A DNA stretch of 64,000 nt from JAAYBQ01 sp035403465 (GCA_035403465.1 DAONFG010000004.1:52997-116996), one strand, 5' to 3'. Shown: positions 17,720-26,765, counted from the first letter of the stretch. The notes: generated from the letters alone by a model not told the origin. Numbers and translations are program-made.

Positions 17720-18439
17720 GTGAAAAAGTATCTCCGGGAACAGGAAAGCAGGATGAATTTCAGGGAAAAAATATCGCAAATCAGCAGCAGAATTAAAGGC
17801 TTCAAATGGGCATCATTAAAATCAGAAACCGCTTCATTAAAAATCCGGCTGCTCGACCAAAAAGAGAAAATTAAACAGGGAATCGAAAAGATAATCGCAG
17901 GGGCAAAGGCTGAACAGAGGGAATACAACAGGGTCATGTTCCTTTCAGTTTCAGGCCTCTGCTTTTTCGGGTACCTGATGCTTTGCCTGCTCACAGAGAA
18001 AAATGTTTTTGATATATTCCCGCCGGTCCCTGCTATTAAAGAAAACAGAAAGATAAATATATATATGCCCGCTGAAGGGTGCACGGGTATAATCCAGGAG
18101 CAGAGAAGAGTCTTTTCAGACCTGGAGGAGGATAAGCTTGTGCACAGGATTTTTTATCTTGTGGCGGCCGGTTCACAGTATGAAAATACAATGTCGAACG
18201 TACCTGCAAAATTTATAATCAAGAAGATCTGGATTGTGGATAATGAAAATGGTGACGGGAAAATATGCCTCATTGACATTATGCCTGTCATGCTTGAAAA
18301 GGATATAGCCGTGGTCAAGGGCTCAGAGCAGATGTTCAGGGAGGCTCTTGAGAAAACAATTATCGAAAATGTTCCGGGAATTAAAAAAGTGATTCTTCTT
18401 GAAAAGGGTGTACCCGGCAAGAAGCTTTGGGAGATCTGA
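17720..18439 (+). CDS. Membrane-anchored GerMN-domain protein
   Basis: Residues 1-70 are a basic, coiled-coil-prone cytoplasmic segment. One membrane helix follows at about 72-92 (FLSVSGLCFFGYLMLCLL). The outer part, about 105-239, looks like a GerMN domain, known from GerM of sporulation and from envelope proteins of non-spore-formers: VHRIFYLVAAG, SEQMFREALEKTI, and VPGIKKVILLEKGVPGKKLW. Function unknown; a cell-wall-linked role fits the neighbouring amidase, M23 and dapF genes. The start is GTG at 17720 with AGAGG upstream; an ATG at 17753 is also possible. It ends one base before the converging dapF. Confidence 0.72.
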   Translation: MKKYLREQESRMNFREKISQISSRIKGFKWASLKSETASLKIRLLDQKEKIKQGIEKIIAGAKAEQREYNRVMFLSVSGLCFFGYLMLCLLTEKNVFDIFPPVPAIKENRKINIYMPAEGCTGIIQEQRRVFSDLEEDKLVHRIFYLVAAGSQYENTMSNVPAKFIIKKIWIVDNENGDGKICLIDIMPVMLEKDIAVVKGSEQMFREALEKTIIENVPGIKKVILLEKGVPGKKLWEI

Positions 18440-18440
18440 C

Positions 18441-19277
18441 CTACAGCAGCCATTCCCCCCTGAAAACTTCAACAGCCGGACCGGTAAGGAATACATGGTT
18501 GTTTTTTTCGTTCCATTCAGTCTTTAAATCACCGCCGGAAAGATACACTGTGAGTTTCCTTTCAGTCTGCCTGGTAAGCACTCCGGCAACTGTTACTGCA
18601 GATGCGCCGGTCCCGCAGGCCAGCGTTTCGCCTGCACCTCGTTCCCATGTTCTCTGGATTACCTCTTTCCTGTTTAAAATCTGTACAAATTCCACATTGG
18701 TCCTCTGGGGGAAGAGGTTGAAATTTTCAATAACGGGTCCGTATTTTGCCACGGGAAATTTTTTTACATCCTCAACAAATATTACTACATGCGGGTTACC
18801 CATTGAGAGAGCGGTTATTTCAAAGTTTATCCCGTCCGGCAGGTGCAGGTTTTCGTTGATTACCATGCCGGGTTCGCCGAGCATGGGTATCATTTCGCGC
18901 ATGAGCATGGGCTCACCCATATCCACCATTACCGATGACACTTTCTCATCCTTAACCTTCAGTACCAGGTGCTTGATCCCGCCGCCTGTTTCAATGTCAA
19001 TCTCCTCTTTGTCCGTGAGCTTGTGGTCATAGACATATTTGGCAAAACATCTTATGCCGTTGCCGCACATCGCGGACTCACTGCCGTCTGAATTAAACAT
19101 TCGCATCCTGAAATCGGCGTTTTTTGATTTTAAAATGAGTATCAGTCCGTCGGATCCTATGCCGAAATTTCTATTGCTCATTTCAATTGAAAGTTTCGAC
19201 GGATTGACAATACTGTTTTTAAAATCCTCGACGTATATATAATCATTTCCTGCGCCATGCATCTTCGTGAATTTCAT
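18441..19277 (-). CDS. dapF: Diaminopimelate epimerase
   Basis: Converts LL- to meso-diaminopimelate for lysine and peptidoglycan synthesis. The two catalytic cysteines are visible: Cys71 in SAMCGNGIRC and Cys221 in LACGTGASA. FTKMHGAGNDY marks the N-terminus. Two ATG codons lie in tandem; the second (19277) is 6 bases from AGGAG and is preferred, giving 278 residues, the usual size. It is transcribed alone and ends one base from the GerMN gene on the other strand. It implies a DAP-type cell wall. Confidence 0.95.
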   Translation of the reverse strand: MKFTKMHGAGNDYIYVEDFKNSIVNPSKLSIEMSNRNFGIGSDGLILILKSKNADFRMRMFNSDGSESAMCGNGIRCFAKYVYDHKLTDKEEIDIETGGGIKHLVLKVKDEKVSSVMVDMGEPMLMREMIPMLGEPGMVINENLHLPDGINFEITALSMGNPHVVIFVEDVKKFPVAKYGPVIENFNLFPQRTNVEFVQILNRKEVIQRTWERGAGETLACGTGASAVTVAGVLTRQTERKLTVYLSGGDLKTEWNEKNNHVFLTGPAVEVFRGEWLL

Positions 19278-19766
19278 CATACTCTCCTGTAAGCCATGAT
19301 CATCTCACAGTTTCCTGTGTGCCGGAAAACTGCTTAAAACTTATATTAAAACCTGGAATTTTTCAATACAAATCGCATATTCAATTGAGCCCTGAGGCTC
19401 CTTAACTGAATCAGTAACTCCGGCGATGTATAATGTCCATGATATTTTTTTAGGGATAAGCTTTTTATAACCGGCAGCTCTCCCGGATTATACCGGATCT
19501 GTTTCTGCAGGGCTGCTGCAAAGTGTTAAATCGTGAATCCCTGTTTGACGCCTGAAAAGTGCATTTTTAGAGTTTAGTTCTTGACAGATTTTGAACAATG
19601 TGACTATCTAATAAACATAATTAATTCATCGGTTTGGATCCTTTTTTTTAAACACTAAACATAATTTTTTGCAGTTATGCTGTTCCGGTATTTTTTAAGT
19701 TAAGCCGTTTTTTTAAACAGGCTCCAATCTGAAGTTCATACATGCGGCAGTCATAAAAGGGAAACT
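19278..19766. other. Intergenic region upstream of the M23 peptidase gene
   Basis: About 490 bases between divergent genes, AT-rich, no gene seen. A possible promoter for the M23 gene is annotated separately. Confidence 0.4.
19581..19610 (+). promoter_or_regulatory. Possible sigma-70 promoter of the M23 peptidase gene
   Basis: TTGACA at 19581-19586 and TATCTA at 19605-19610, with an 18-base spacer. It would leave a leader of about 150 bases. Based on sequence match only. Confidence 0.4.
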
Positions 19767-20495
19767 ATGAAACGCGGAATTTTATCTATTTTACTGTTAA
19801 TCATATCTGTTACGACAGTCATCAGCGCACAGGACAATTTTTCAATTGAGTCCAGGAGAATCGGGGAATACAAGGGATTCACTGGCTTCTGGACAGAGCC
19901 GGCTGATGCAGAGAACCTGGAGTATATCATAAAAACATACGGTTCAAGTGAAAAGAAAATAATCCTCATTAACGGCAGTGATTACATGAGCCAGGAGAGA
20001 ATATTTCTACCATTGTCCGATTCATACCTTGCATACATGAAAACAAAGGGAACTGCGCAGACGGGGAGCGGTATCTGCAGCGATTTTGACTGGCCGATCA
20101 TGTCATTTGACAGGTTAACATCAACGTTCGGAAAACGCTGGAATACCTTTCATGAGGGTATTGATATCCCTGCAGGAAAGGGTACCCCCATTGCTGCAGC
20201 AGGCAGCGGAAGGGTAATTGTTGCCAGATTTATGGATAACTACGGACTTACTGTATGGCTTGAGCACAGAGACAATATAATCACAAGATACTGCCATGCT
20301 TCAGAGATCCTGGTCAAAGAGGGGGATATCGTAACAAAGGGGCAGGTAATTGCCAACGTGGGAAGCACCGGTAACTCAACCGGTAACCATCTGCATTTTG
20401 AATTACGCTATGGAGATTTTCCGATGAATCCCCTTGATTTTCTGCCATATAATCCGGGCGTTAATAAAAACCAGTACTTAAGAAAGATTGATTAA
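19767..20495 (+). CDS. Secreted M23 (LytM-type) metallopeptidase
   Basis: A signal peptide (about 1-20) is followed by an unassigned domain (25-100) and a C-terminal peptidase M23 domain. The zinc-site residues are all present: His129 and Asp133 in HEGID, His177 in RYCHAS, and His208-x-His210 in NHLHFEL, so it should be an active endopeptidase rather than an EnvC-like activator. Likely target: peptidoglycan cross-links. The AAAGGGAAACT before the ATG is a suitable ribosome site. It ends at an 18-bp two-way terminator. Confidence 0.9.
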   Translation: MKRGILSILLLIISVTTVISAQDNFSIESRRIGEYKGFTGFWTEPADAENLEYIIKTYGSSEKKIILINGSDYMSQERIFLPLSDSYLAYMKTKGTAQTGSGICSDFDWPIMSFDRLTSTFGKRWNTFHEGIDIPAGKGTPIAAAGSGRVIVARFMDNYGLTVWLEHRDNIITRYCHASEILVKEGDIVTKGQVIANVGSTGNSTGNHLHFELRYGDFPMNPLDFLPYNPGVNKNQYLRKID

Positions 20496-20499
20496 TATT

Positions 20500-20539
20500 G
20501 TAGATTAAAAAACCCGCTTCAGCGGGTTTTTTAATCTAC
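20500..20539. terminator. Bidirectional terminator
   Basis: An 18-bp perfect inverted repeat (20500-20517 and 20522-20539, loop TTCA) has the core ACCCGC/GCGGGT flanked by A and T runs, so it works on both strands between converging genes. Confidence 0.93.
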
Positions 20540-20556
20540 TGCTGAATTCCGGTTTA

Positions 20557-21486
20557 TTATTTTTCCATGTCTTTCATCGTTTCTTTGGACTGTATATCCA
20601 TTCTCACCAGGTCTTCTATCAGTTCAACTGTATCAGCTTCGAGTGTGGTGAATTCCCTGTTTATAATATTTTCCTCTTCGGAAGTTCCTTCAAGTGCTTC
20701 TCTGGCCAAATCCTTGATAAGCGTTTTTATGTTTTCCTGTGAATTCTTGTAAATGAAAATGATATTCGGACCTGATTTATATCCCCAGTTGAATCCATCC
20801 GGGAGATCAACGCTGAATGTCTCTGTAATCCCGTCACCGTCTGAATCTTCAGCGAAATATATTACACCCTCTTTTGACCTGGCAGTCACAGATGTATAAT
20901 ACTTTGTTTCACCTTCATAACCCAGGCTTTTTGGATTAGGTCTTCTTATTATTTCAACGTCAGAGTCACTCCTGTTTATTATTATACTTCGAAACACCTT
21001 GATGTGCTCTTTGATGAATGAGTCACGGATTTTCTGGTAGTAGTTACCATAGGTATCAGATATATTATCCGTGGGCTTTGTCGTAAGACGTTTCATGATT
21101 TCACGTCTGCGGTCTGTGATAATCAGAAAATCCGGTTTATTGTCGATTTTTCTCTCCCAGAGTTCGTTCTGGATAAGCTGGTTTTCCATCTCCTTGATGA
21201 CCCTGTTCTCTTCAACTATCTTGTGGTCATCGAAACCGTCTTTGAAGAGGTACATCTTCCTGTCCCTGATTATTAAAAGTGTAGCCACTGAAGTATCCTG
21301 GGACTGGTGCTGTTCAGGATCGACAATATACTCAACCTGCTGGTAGGTTATGCGGTCTTCATTGTATCGTGAAATACTGTCAATATCAATTTCAAGATAT
21401 GACATGTCCTTTGCCATAACGGGTATCGCAATAAAAAAAGTAATAAATAATACCGCTGTTCTTCTTATTAAATTCTGGCTGTACAT
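20557..21486 (-). CDS. Exported protein of unknown function
   Basis: I do not recognise this 309-residue protein. It has a clear signal peptide (about 1-25, ending PVMA) and then a soluble, charged protein rich in Asp and Glu. The stretch EDSDGDGITETF near residue 220 resembles a calcium-binding DxDxDG loop. There is a long helical region at the C-terminus (TTLEADTVELIEDLV onward). GGAGGAGATAG before the ATG is an excellent ribosome site. It stands alone, with a shared terminator at its 3' end. Probably periplasmic. Confidence 0.7.
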   Translation of the reverse strand: MYSQNLIRRTAVLFITFFIAIPVMAKDMSYLEIDIDSISRYNEDRITYQQVEYIVDPEQHQSQDTSVATLLIIRDRKMYLFKDGFDDHKIVEENRVIKEMENQLIQNELWERKIDNKPDFLIITDRRREIMKRLTTKPTDNISDTYGNYYQKIRDSFIKEHIKVFRSIIINRSDSDVEIIRRPNPKSLGYEGETKYYTSVTARSKEGVIYFAEDSDGDGITETFSVDLPDGFNWGYKSGPNIIFIYKNSQENIKTLIKDLAREALEGTSEEENIINREFTTLEADTVELIEDLVRMDIQSKETMKDMEK

Positions 21487-21729
21487 CTATCTCCTCCATG
21501 ATGAAATGATGCTTTATTTTTGCAGAAACACCGTTTTAAAAACCGGCAGCTTCAGACTTCCCGGCATTCTTTTATGTTCCAGGATATGTATATGGGAACT
21601 TTAAGAAATATCCATTACTATTAGTATAAAAATTTTTAACAATTTGTCAAATATTTTATAATGGAACAGGACAAGTATCTTTTATATTATTCCCCCTTCC
21701 GTGGCTGAGCTCAACCAGAATCGCAGATT

Positions 21730-22998
21730 TCAGAGCTCAGGATCTTCATTATTCCTGTTTTTTTCCTTTTTCCATTTTGCCTTGTCGATTTTTGTCCAGC
21801 TTTCAACAATATGTTTTGAGAGTAAATCTACCGGTTTTCCCTGTTTTTTTTCTGATCCGGGAGATTTTTTCCTGACGGATTTTCTGTTTTTTGCAAGAAA
21901 TTCCTCATGTTCCTTTTTTGTTAAGGATGATTCCTGTGAGGATAACTCCTTGATAACCTGGTCCCTGTTTCTGCCTGCTGCTATATCTGCTGTCATTGAA
22001 AGAATTTTTTTTCTGTTTATCAGACCCTCTTCAAGGCCGGGAGGTATGCAGTCACCGAACCTGGCACAGGTTAAAGCACCCGCAATGGACGCTATGGCTG
22101 ATGATGCACCGCCTTCCGCTGCAGCAGCAAGGAATACATCAGGGGGATTTGCCGTGTTGGCTGCTATGGAGATCGCAAAGGGGAATACGGTAAACGGGAG
22201 ATTTACACTTGCCCGTGTAACCGGGGTTTTAAGCTTTTTATTGACTTCAGTTATTATGACCTGTTCCGAACTGGTTATGCTGCCCGATGCGGATACTTTC
22301 CGGATAATTGTGTTAATACAATGAGCCTCATTAATCACATAATCGGGGTTGTAGCCCAGTTCAAAGAGCAGATGCTGATTTTCTTCAACATATGATGCTA
22401 CGGCAGCGCTTGAGATCATTGCCTGTTCGAATAATGAAACCGTATTTTCAGGGTTAGCCTGGTCTATAATATGTACCAGGATTGCCGAGCTGAGTGCTGT
22501 CGGAATGTCTGAGGTAAAAAGGGAGACAAACCTGAATACCGGTATGATCAGGTTTTCACCGTTCATCCGCATCAGGAGAGCCGGGAGTGAGACAGGAATG
22601 ATCCTTGCACAGGGATGATCAAACCGTGCCTGACCAGCAGGGAGTGTTCCTGCAAAAGTGATAAAATTTTTTTCAGCAGCTCCCGGATCGCGGAAGTAGC
22701 TGTAATCATGGTCCGGCAGTTCAGGAGCATTTTTAACTGCGTCACTGAATTTTTCTGCATTGAAGAACCTGGTTTCTGTGCATGCACCTGCGAGAATCAT
22801 GAATTGTGTAATGGACGAGTAGAGACCCGGCTTGCGCCACTTTTCCATTCCGTGTTTGAGTGCAGGCGCAGTATCGGTAAAACCCTGGAGCTCGTGGAAT
22901 ACTGCGTTTATGTGGGCTTTTTTAAGACCGTTCAGTGTGTAGCCTGCGGCATCACCGATTATTGCGCCTTTAAAAATAGTTTCAAGTGATTCAGCCAT
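21730..22998 (-). CDS. ADP-ribosylglycohydrolase-fold protein with lost metal motifs (probable pseudoenzyme)
   Basis: It has the layout of DraG/ADP-ribosylhydrolase proteins: an N-terminal FKGAIIGDAAG at 9-19 and a C-terminal GG...AIASIAGALTCARFG at 296-314. Active family members bind two magnesium ions through a (S/T)DDT motif near the N-terminus and a GGDTDT motif near the C-terminus. Here these positions read SSIT (61-64, before QFMILAGA) and GGASSA (296-301), so the metal aspartates are gone. It may bind ADP-ribosyl groups or have another role. Residues 350-422 are a Lys-rich extension unlike the family. Convergent neighbours give no clear context. Confidence 0.75.
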   Translation of the reverse strand: MAESLETIFKGAIIGDAAGYTLNGLKKAHINAVFHELQGFTDTAPALKHGMEKWRKPGLYSSITQFMILAGACTETRFFNAEKFSDAVKNAPELPDHDYSYFRDPGAAEKNFITFAGTLPAGQARFDHPCARIIPVSLPALLMRMNGENLIIPVFRFVSLFTSDIPTALSSAILVHIIDQANPENTVSLFEQAMISSAAVASYVEENQHLLFELGYNPDYVINEAHCINTIIRKVSASGSITSSEQVIITEVNKKLKTPVTRASVNLPFTVFPFAISIAANTANPPDVFLAAAAEGGASSAIASIAGALTCARFGDCIPPGLEEGLINRKKILSMTADIAAGRNRDQVIKELSSQESSLTKKEHEEFLAKNRKSVRKKSPGSEKKQGKPVDLLSKHIVESWTKIDKAKWKKEKNRNNEDPEL

Positions 22999-23129
22999 TT
23001 GATCTTATGTATCTCCTGGTTAATAAAAGACTTACTGAGAAACGCAGTTTCGCAGCAGGAATAAAATTGAAGTTCGTTCAGGATTGTTGGGATTTCAGTA
23101 ATATACATTATTAACATGATGATTTTATA

Positions 23130-23178
23130 GGGGGCAAGGGGTGCAACCCCTTAAAAAGCCCCCGCAGGGCCTCCCTGC
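23130..23178. repeat. GC-rich nested hairpin element
   Basis: GGGGGC (23130-23135) pairs with GCCCCC (23158-23163) and encloses AAGGGGT (23136-23142) with ACCCCTT (23146-23152). A third stem, GCAGGG (23164-23169) with CCCTGC (23173-23178), follows at once. It stands out from AT-rich flanks and looks like a dispersed intergenic palindromic element. Confidence 0.7.
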
Positions 23179-23350
23179 GCATGGGAAACATTTTTTGTTA
23201 ATAAACAATCAATAATAATGAAGCGATTTCCCAACATTCAGGAAAGAGCTATAATGAAAGTATTTACATTGATAATAATTTGTCGATTTTATTATTGAAA
23301 ATATAATATAAATATTAGTATTAATTCATCAGGGGTGTATTAACTCTCTC

Positions 23351-23390
23351 AAACCGGTTTTATACACATTAAACCGGTCATTTTATACAA
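23351..23390. promoter_or_regulatory. Tandem AAACCGGT sites, possible operator
   Basis: AAACCGGT occurs at 23351 and again at 23371, exactly 20 bases apart, each followed by TTTTATACA with small spacing changes. The spacing (about two helical turns) and position 19 bases before the FecR-lipoprotein start suggest a protein-binding site. Inference only. Confidence 0.4.
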
Positions 23391-23408
23391 TCTTTGAAGG
23401 CGGGAATC

Positions 23409-24503
23409 ATGAAGAGGGATTTTTTGACAGCTGCGGTTCTGGTTGCTGTTTTGTTGTTATCCGGGTGCAGCAGAGAAAAAGCCCCTGAAACAGCGATGAT
23501 CACATTTATCATGGGGGATGTTGTAAAAAACAGTGCAGAAGCGGTTATTGGTGAACTGGTCAAAGAGAATGATGTAATCACTACTGCGGCAGATTCATTC
23601 TGTGATATAAAGCTAGGTGAATCATTTATCAGAATTAAAGCTAAATCAAAAGTGACCATATCATCAATGCTGATAAACAGCGGACGGGAGAGCATCATCC
23701 TTCTCCTTGAGGATGGGATGCTGCTATGTAAACCTAAAAAGATGATTAATCCAGATTATTTTTTTATCAAAACTCCAACTGCAGTTGCCGCTGTGCGCGG
23801 AACACAATTCAGTGTAGAAACAGACAGCCTGCTGACAACAAGGGTGAAGGTTTTTAAGGGAGAGGTTAAGGTTATAATAAGGGTGAAACAGTTCGATGCT
23901 GATTACGGAAGGTTTCTTGAATATGCGCCTTCATTAAAGGAAGAGGAGAAGGTTGTTATCACAGCTTCTGAATTCAGGGATACAAATAAGATTGTTGAAC
24001 GCGTGCTGAAAGAGGAGACCGGCCGGGGGAATGCTTCAGGCGGGAATGTTATTGAAAGGGTAATCAAGCGGACAAAGAACGACGTTGTGGTGAAGAAAGA
24101 GAAGATTAAGAAATTCAGGCCTGAGGATTTTGTAAGTGAAAACCGGGAGATAATCGAGGTAGAGGAGAAGCCCGGGGATGTTGTTAAAAAAATTGCCATG
24201 TTTGTAAAGCAGGACAGGGAGAATCCTGTCCCCGAGGGGCGGCTGCTGATTACGCGAAGCAACGTTTATTTTATTAAAGAGGGAAAAGTTAAATGGCAAA
24301 GCAGGCTCAGGGGTGATCCGGCCGGGAGAGGAGACAGGCTGTTTATAGCCGCAGGAGAGTATGTTTTCTGCGCAATGTCCGACGGTCCCGTGGTCTGGAA
24401 AAAACCGGTAGCTAATGATGGAAGTATCGATCTGAAGGATGGCAAGGTTATAGTAAGGTCAAACGGCAAGCCCGTAACCCTGGATGAATCCACGGGGGAC
24501 TGA
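23409..24503 (+). CDS. FecR-domain lipoprotein
   Basis: A type II signal peptide has the lipobox LLSGC, so the protein is a lipoprotein. Residues about 30-160 form a FecR domain (MGDVVKNSAEAVIGELVKENDVITT and IKTPTAVAAVRGTQFSVE, the typical 'TPtavvavRGT' motif). A charged linker and then WD/PQQ-like strands follow (RLLITRSNVYFIKEGKVKW, DRLFIAAGEYVFC). In contrast to iron-regulated FecR there is no sigma factor gene beside it; in spirochaetes such proteins are envelope proteins of unknown role. The ATG at 23409 has GGCGGG 4-5 bases before it; an in-frame TTG lies at 23394. Confidence 0.82.
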   Translation: MKRDFLTAAVLVAVLLLSGCSREKAPETAMITFIMGDVVKNSAEAVIGELVKENDVITTAADSFCDIKLGESFIRIKAKSKVTISSMLINSGRESIILLLEDGMLLCKPKKMINPDYFFIKTPTAVAAVRGTQFSVETDSLLTTRVKVFKGEVKVIIRVKQFDADYGRFLEYAPSLKEEEKVVITASEFRDTNKIVERVLKEETGRGNASGGNVIERVIKRTKNDVVVKKEKIKKFRPEDFVSENREIIEVEEKPGDVVKKIAMFVKQDRENPVPEGRLLITRSNVYFIKEGKVKWQSRLRGDPAGRGDRLFIAAGEYVFCAMSDGPVVWKKPVANDGSIDLKDGKVIVRSNGKPVTLDESTGD

Positions 24504-24535
24504 GGGCCGGGGATATCCCGTTTCCCGGACAGCAC

Positions 24536-24566
24536 AAAAAAAGCCATCAAGTGATGGCTTTTTTTT
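24536..24566. terminator. Bidirectional terminator
   Basis: AAGCCATCA (24541-24549) pairs with TGATGGCTT (24552-24560), with an A run before and a T run after, between the converging FecR and rubrerythrin genes. Confidence 0.92.
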
Positions 24567-24587
24567 CGGATGTTTATGCATGAATAC

Positions 24588-25163
24588 TCAGAAGTTTGTT
24601 TCCTTGATTTCAAAGTATGCCTGTGGGTGCAGACACGCAGGGCACATCTGCGGCGCTTTTTCCGCCTCGTGCAGGTAGCCGCAATTTCTGCATTTCCATA
24701 CAATCTTCCCCTTGCTTTCAAAAACTTTGCCTGCCTGCAGGTTGTCGTAAAGTTTCCTGTACCTTGCCTCGTGCGCCTTCTCTGCAACAGCGATTAGCCT
24801 GAATGCAGCAGCAACATCCTTGAAGCCCTCTTCTTCTGCAATCCTTGCAAATTCAGGGTAGAGTTCACCCCACTCCTCCTTTTCGCCGTCAGCAGCAGCC
24901 TTGAGATTTTCAAGCGTTGTTCCGATTATACCTGCCGGGTACATTGCAGTAATTTCGACCATCCCGCCTTCGAGAAACTTGAAGAACCTCTTGGCATGCT
25001 CTTTTTCGTTAAGGGCTGTCTCTTCGAAGAATGCCGCAATCTGCTCAAGGCCCTCTTTCCTGGCCTGCCCGGCAAAATAGGTGTACCTGTTCCTGGCCTG
25101 CGATTCCCCTGCGAATGCTTTTAAAAGGTTCTGTTCTGTTTTTGTTCCTTTTATGGATGCCAT
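24588..25163 (-). CDS. rbr: Rubrerythrin
   Basis: Cytoplasmic peroxidase of anaerobes that reduces hydrogen peroxide. The N-terminal four-helix domain carries diiron ligands Glu20, Glu53 and His56 and, in the second half, Glu128 and His131 (AEKAHEARY). The C-terminal rubredoxin-like site has Cys158, Cys161, Cys174 and Cys177 (CRNCGY and CPAC). The 191 residues match the family. AAGGAGAG before the ATG is a strong ribosome site. The flavin reductase-rubredoxin gene lies just upstream on the same strand and may supply electrons. Confidence 0.96.
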   Translation of the reverse strand: MASIKGTKTEQNLLKAFAGESQARNRYTYFAGQARKEGLEQIAAFFEETALNEKEHAKRFFKFLEGGMVEITAMYPAGIIGTTLENLKAAADGEKEEWGELYPEFARIAEEEGFKDVAAAFRLIAVAEKAHEARYRKLYDNLQAGKVFESKGKIVWKCRNCGYLHEAEKAPQMCPACLHPQAYFEIKETNF

Positions 25164-25235
25164 GTAAATCTCTCCTTAATTTAATTTATTTTTATCATAA
25201 AACCGGTGTTATCCGGTTGTATTTCAGTTTTACTT

Positions 25236-25952
25236 TCAACGTACCTCTTCAAAACTGGCCTTATCAGCACCGCATAGCGGGCACCTCCAGTCCCCGGGCA
25301 GGTCTTTGAAATCAGTGCCCGCAGGTATACCGTTATCAGGGTCACCCTCGGCGGGATCATAAAAATTTCCGCAGACCACGCACTTAAATCTTGTACCTGT
25401 ACCGGCAGCATCAGCGGATTCATCATGTTCAATATACGTCGGTGCGTTTTTCGGGGCCCGCCCTTTGCGTTTTTCCCTGTACCATGAGTATGTGAGGGGC
25501 TCCCCCTTTGCGTCAATTATTTCACTGTTCAGTATTTCTGCCGTGAAAAGGATATGGGTACCGAGATCAACTGACTGGTTCACCCTGCATTCAAACCATG
25601 CAAGGCAATCCTGTGTTACTACAGGGATTCCTGAATCAGCCATAATATGCTTTGTATTCGTAAATTTATCAACATCCCTGCCGCTCTGGTAACCGAAAAG
25701 TGAAAGAAGCTCCTGGCCTGCGTCTTGTGCAAGAACTGAAACAGAAAACAGGCCGCTTTCAGAAATCATGCCGGCAGTGAAGTTATTCCTGCTGCAGCAT
25801 ATTGCAAACCGGGCCGGATCAGATGTAACCTGGAAAACGGCGTTTGATATATAACCGTTCATTTTACCGCCGCTTTTTGTGCTTACTATATAGAGTCCGT
25901 AGGAAATTTTGTAGAATGCCTCAAGGTTTAGAGTGCCCGGATTTCCGGTCAT
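25236..25952 (-). CDS. hrb: High-molecular-weight rubredoxin (flavin reductase-rubredoxin fusion)
   Basis: Residues 1-160 are a flavin reductase-like FMN-binding domain. Residues 188-235 are a rubredoxin with Cys191 and Cys194 (CVVCG) and Cys224 and Cys227 (CPLCG). Proteins of this build, described in Moorella as Hrb, carry electrons from NADH to flavodiiron or other oxygen- and NO-reducing proteins. Location next to rubrerythrin (72 bases, same strand) supports a role in oxidative or nitrosative defence of an anaerobe. The ribosome site is GGGAGG. No flavodiiron protein is encoded nearby. Confidence 0.9.
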   Translation of the reverse strand: MTGNPGTLNLEAFYKISYGLYIVSTKSGGKMNGYISNAVFQVTSDPARFAICCSRNNFTAGMISESGLFSVSVLAQDAGQELLSLFGYQSGRDVDKFTNTKHIMADSGIPVVTQDCLAWFECRVNQSVDLGTHILFTAEILNSEIIDAKGEPLTYSWYREKRKGRAPKNAPTYIEHDESADAAGTGTRFKCVVCGNFYDPAEGDPDNGIPAGTDFKDLPGDWRCPLCGADKASFEEVR

Positions 25953-26203
25953 TAGTCCCTCCCGTTTTTGTGATTATGCTGTAATAATACATTAGTTATT
26001 ATGAACATTCCAATAATAGTATAGAATAAAAATACAAACTGGAAATTAAGTATTCAGTTAAATTATTTATTTATAAGTTACTGAAAAATTTTGATTTCTG
26101 GAGAATTTTTCTGCTGAATCCGGTTTTTTTCTGTAAAATTTTTAAAGGGAATCTATAATCGTATTTTGCAGGATTTAAAGTCTCCGGAAAAGGGCAGGGA
26201 AGT

Positions 26204-26749
26204 GTGAAAACAGTTTATCGCGTGGCAGCCTTTTTTTTAATAGTATGTTTCCTCCCGTTTTTTCGTTCATGCGGCGATGTCTCAATGGGATTCCCTGCTG
26301 CCGCACTTGCAGGCGACTGGGTGCTGAGCATTGATAAAGTTAATTGGCTGAGTCTTGTAATCAATTTATGTGTAATGATGCTGCTCAGTGTCACAGGGGT
26401 CATGGTTTTTAAAAAAAGGCCGCCTGGAAAAATTGTATCTGCCGGAATTAAAGGTGTTATTATATACCACGTGCTTATACTCGCCGGGTATTTTGTGACC
26501 TATCCGCTGTACATGGTTTTTCATAACTGGTTCATGGAATATGCCGTTGGAATACACCTGTACGCACTCTATCCGCTGCATGAAGTGTTTGAATTTCAAT
26601 CGCTTGACAGGATAAGTGAAACAAGTGTTATCTACGGCGATATGTATGATATCAGGCTCAGGCTGCACTATCTGCTGATGATATTCTTCTGGTTCGGGTC
26701 AGGGTGTTTTGCGGGGTATTTAAGGTCACGCAGGTCTGCGGCCGAGTGA
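26204..26749 (+). CDS. Membrane protein of unknown function
   Basis: Unrecognised 181-residue protein with about four hydrophobic helices (near 5-20, 48-68, 85-105 and 152-172). A short loop after the first helix has FFRSCGDVSMGFP. The start is GTG at 26204 with AGGGA just upstream; no better start is seen. The next gene follows after 16 bases, so the membrane protein, acetyltransferase and following unknown gene probably form an operon. Nothing in the sequence shows a substrate. Confidence 0.7.
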   Translation: MKTVYRVAAFFLIVCFLPFFRSCGDVSMGFPAAALAGDWVLSIDKVNWLSLVINLCVMMLLSVTGVMVFKKRPPGKIVSAGIKGVIIYHVLILAGYFVTYPLYMVFHNWFMEYAVGIHLYALYPLHEVFEFQSLDRISETSVIYGDMYDIRLRLHYLLMIFFWFGSGCFAGYLRSRRSAAE

Positions 26750-26765
26750 AAGGTTAAGGAGGGAC

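Larger units (their letters stand above)
22999..23408. other. Intergenic region between divergent genes
   Basis: About 410 bases, no gene. It holds a GC-rich hairpin cluster (23130-23178) and, next to the downstream gene, two AAACCGGT repeats. Both are listed separately. Confidence 0.5.
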
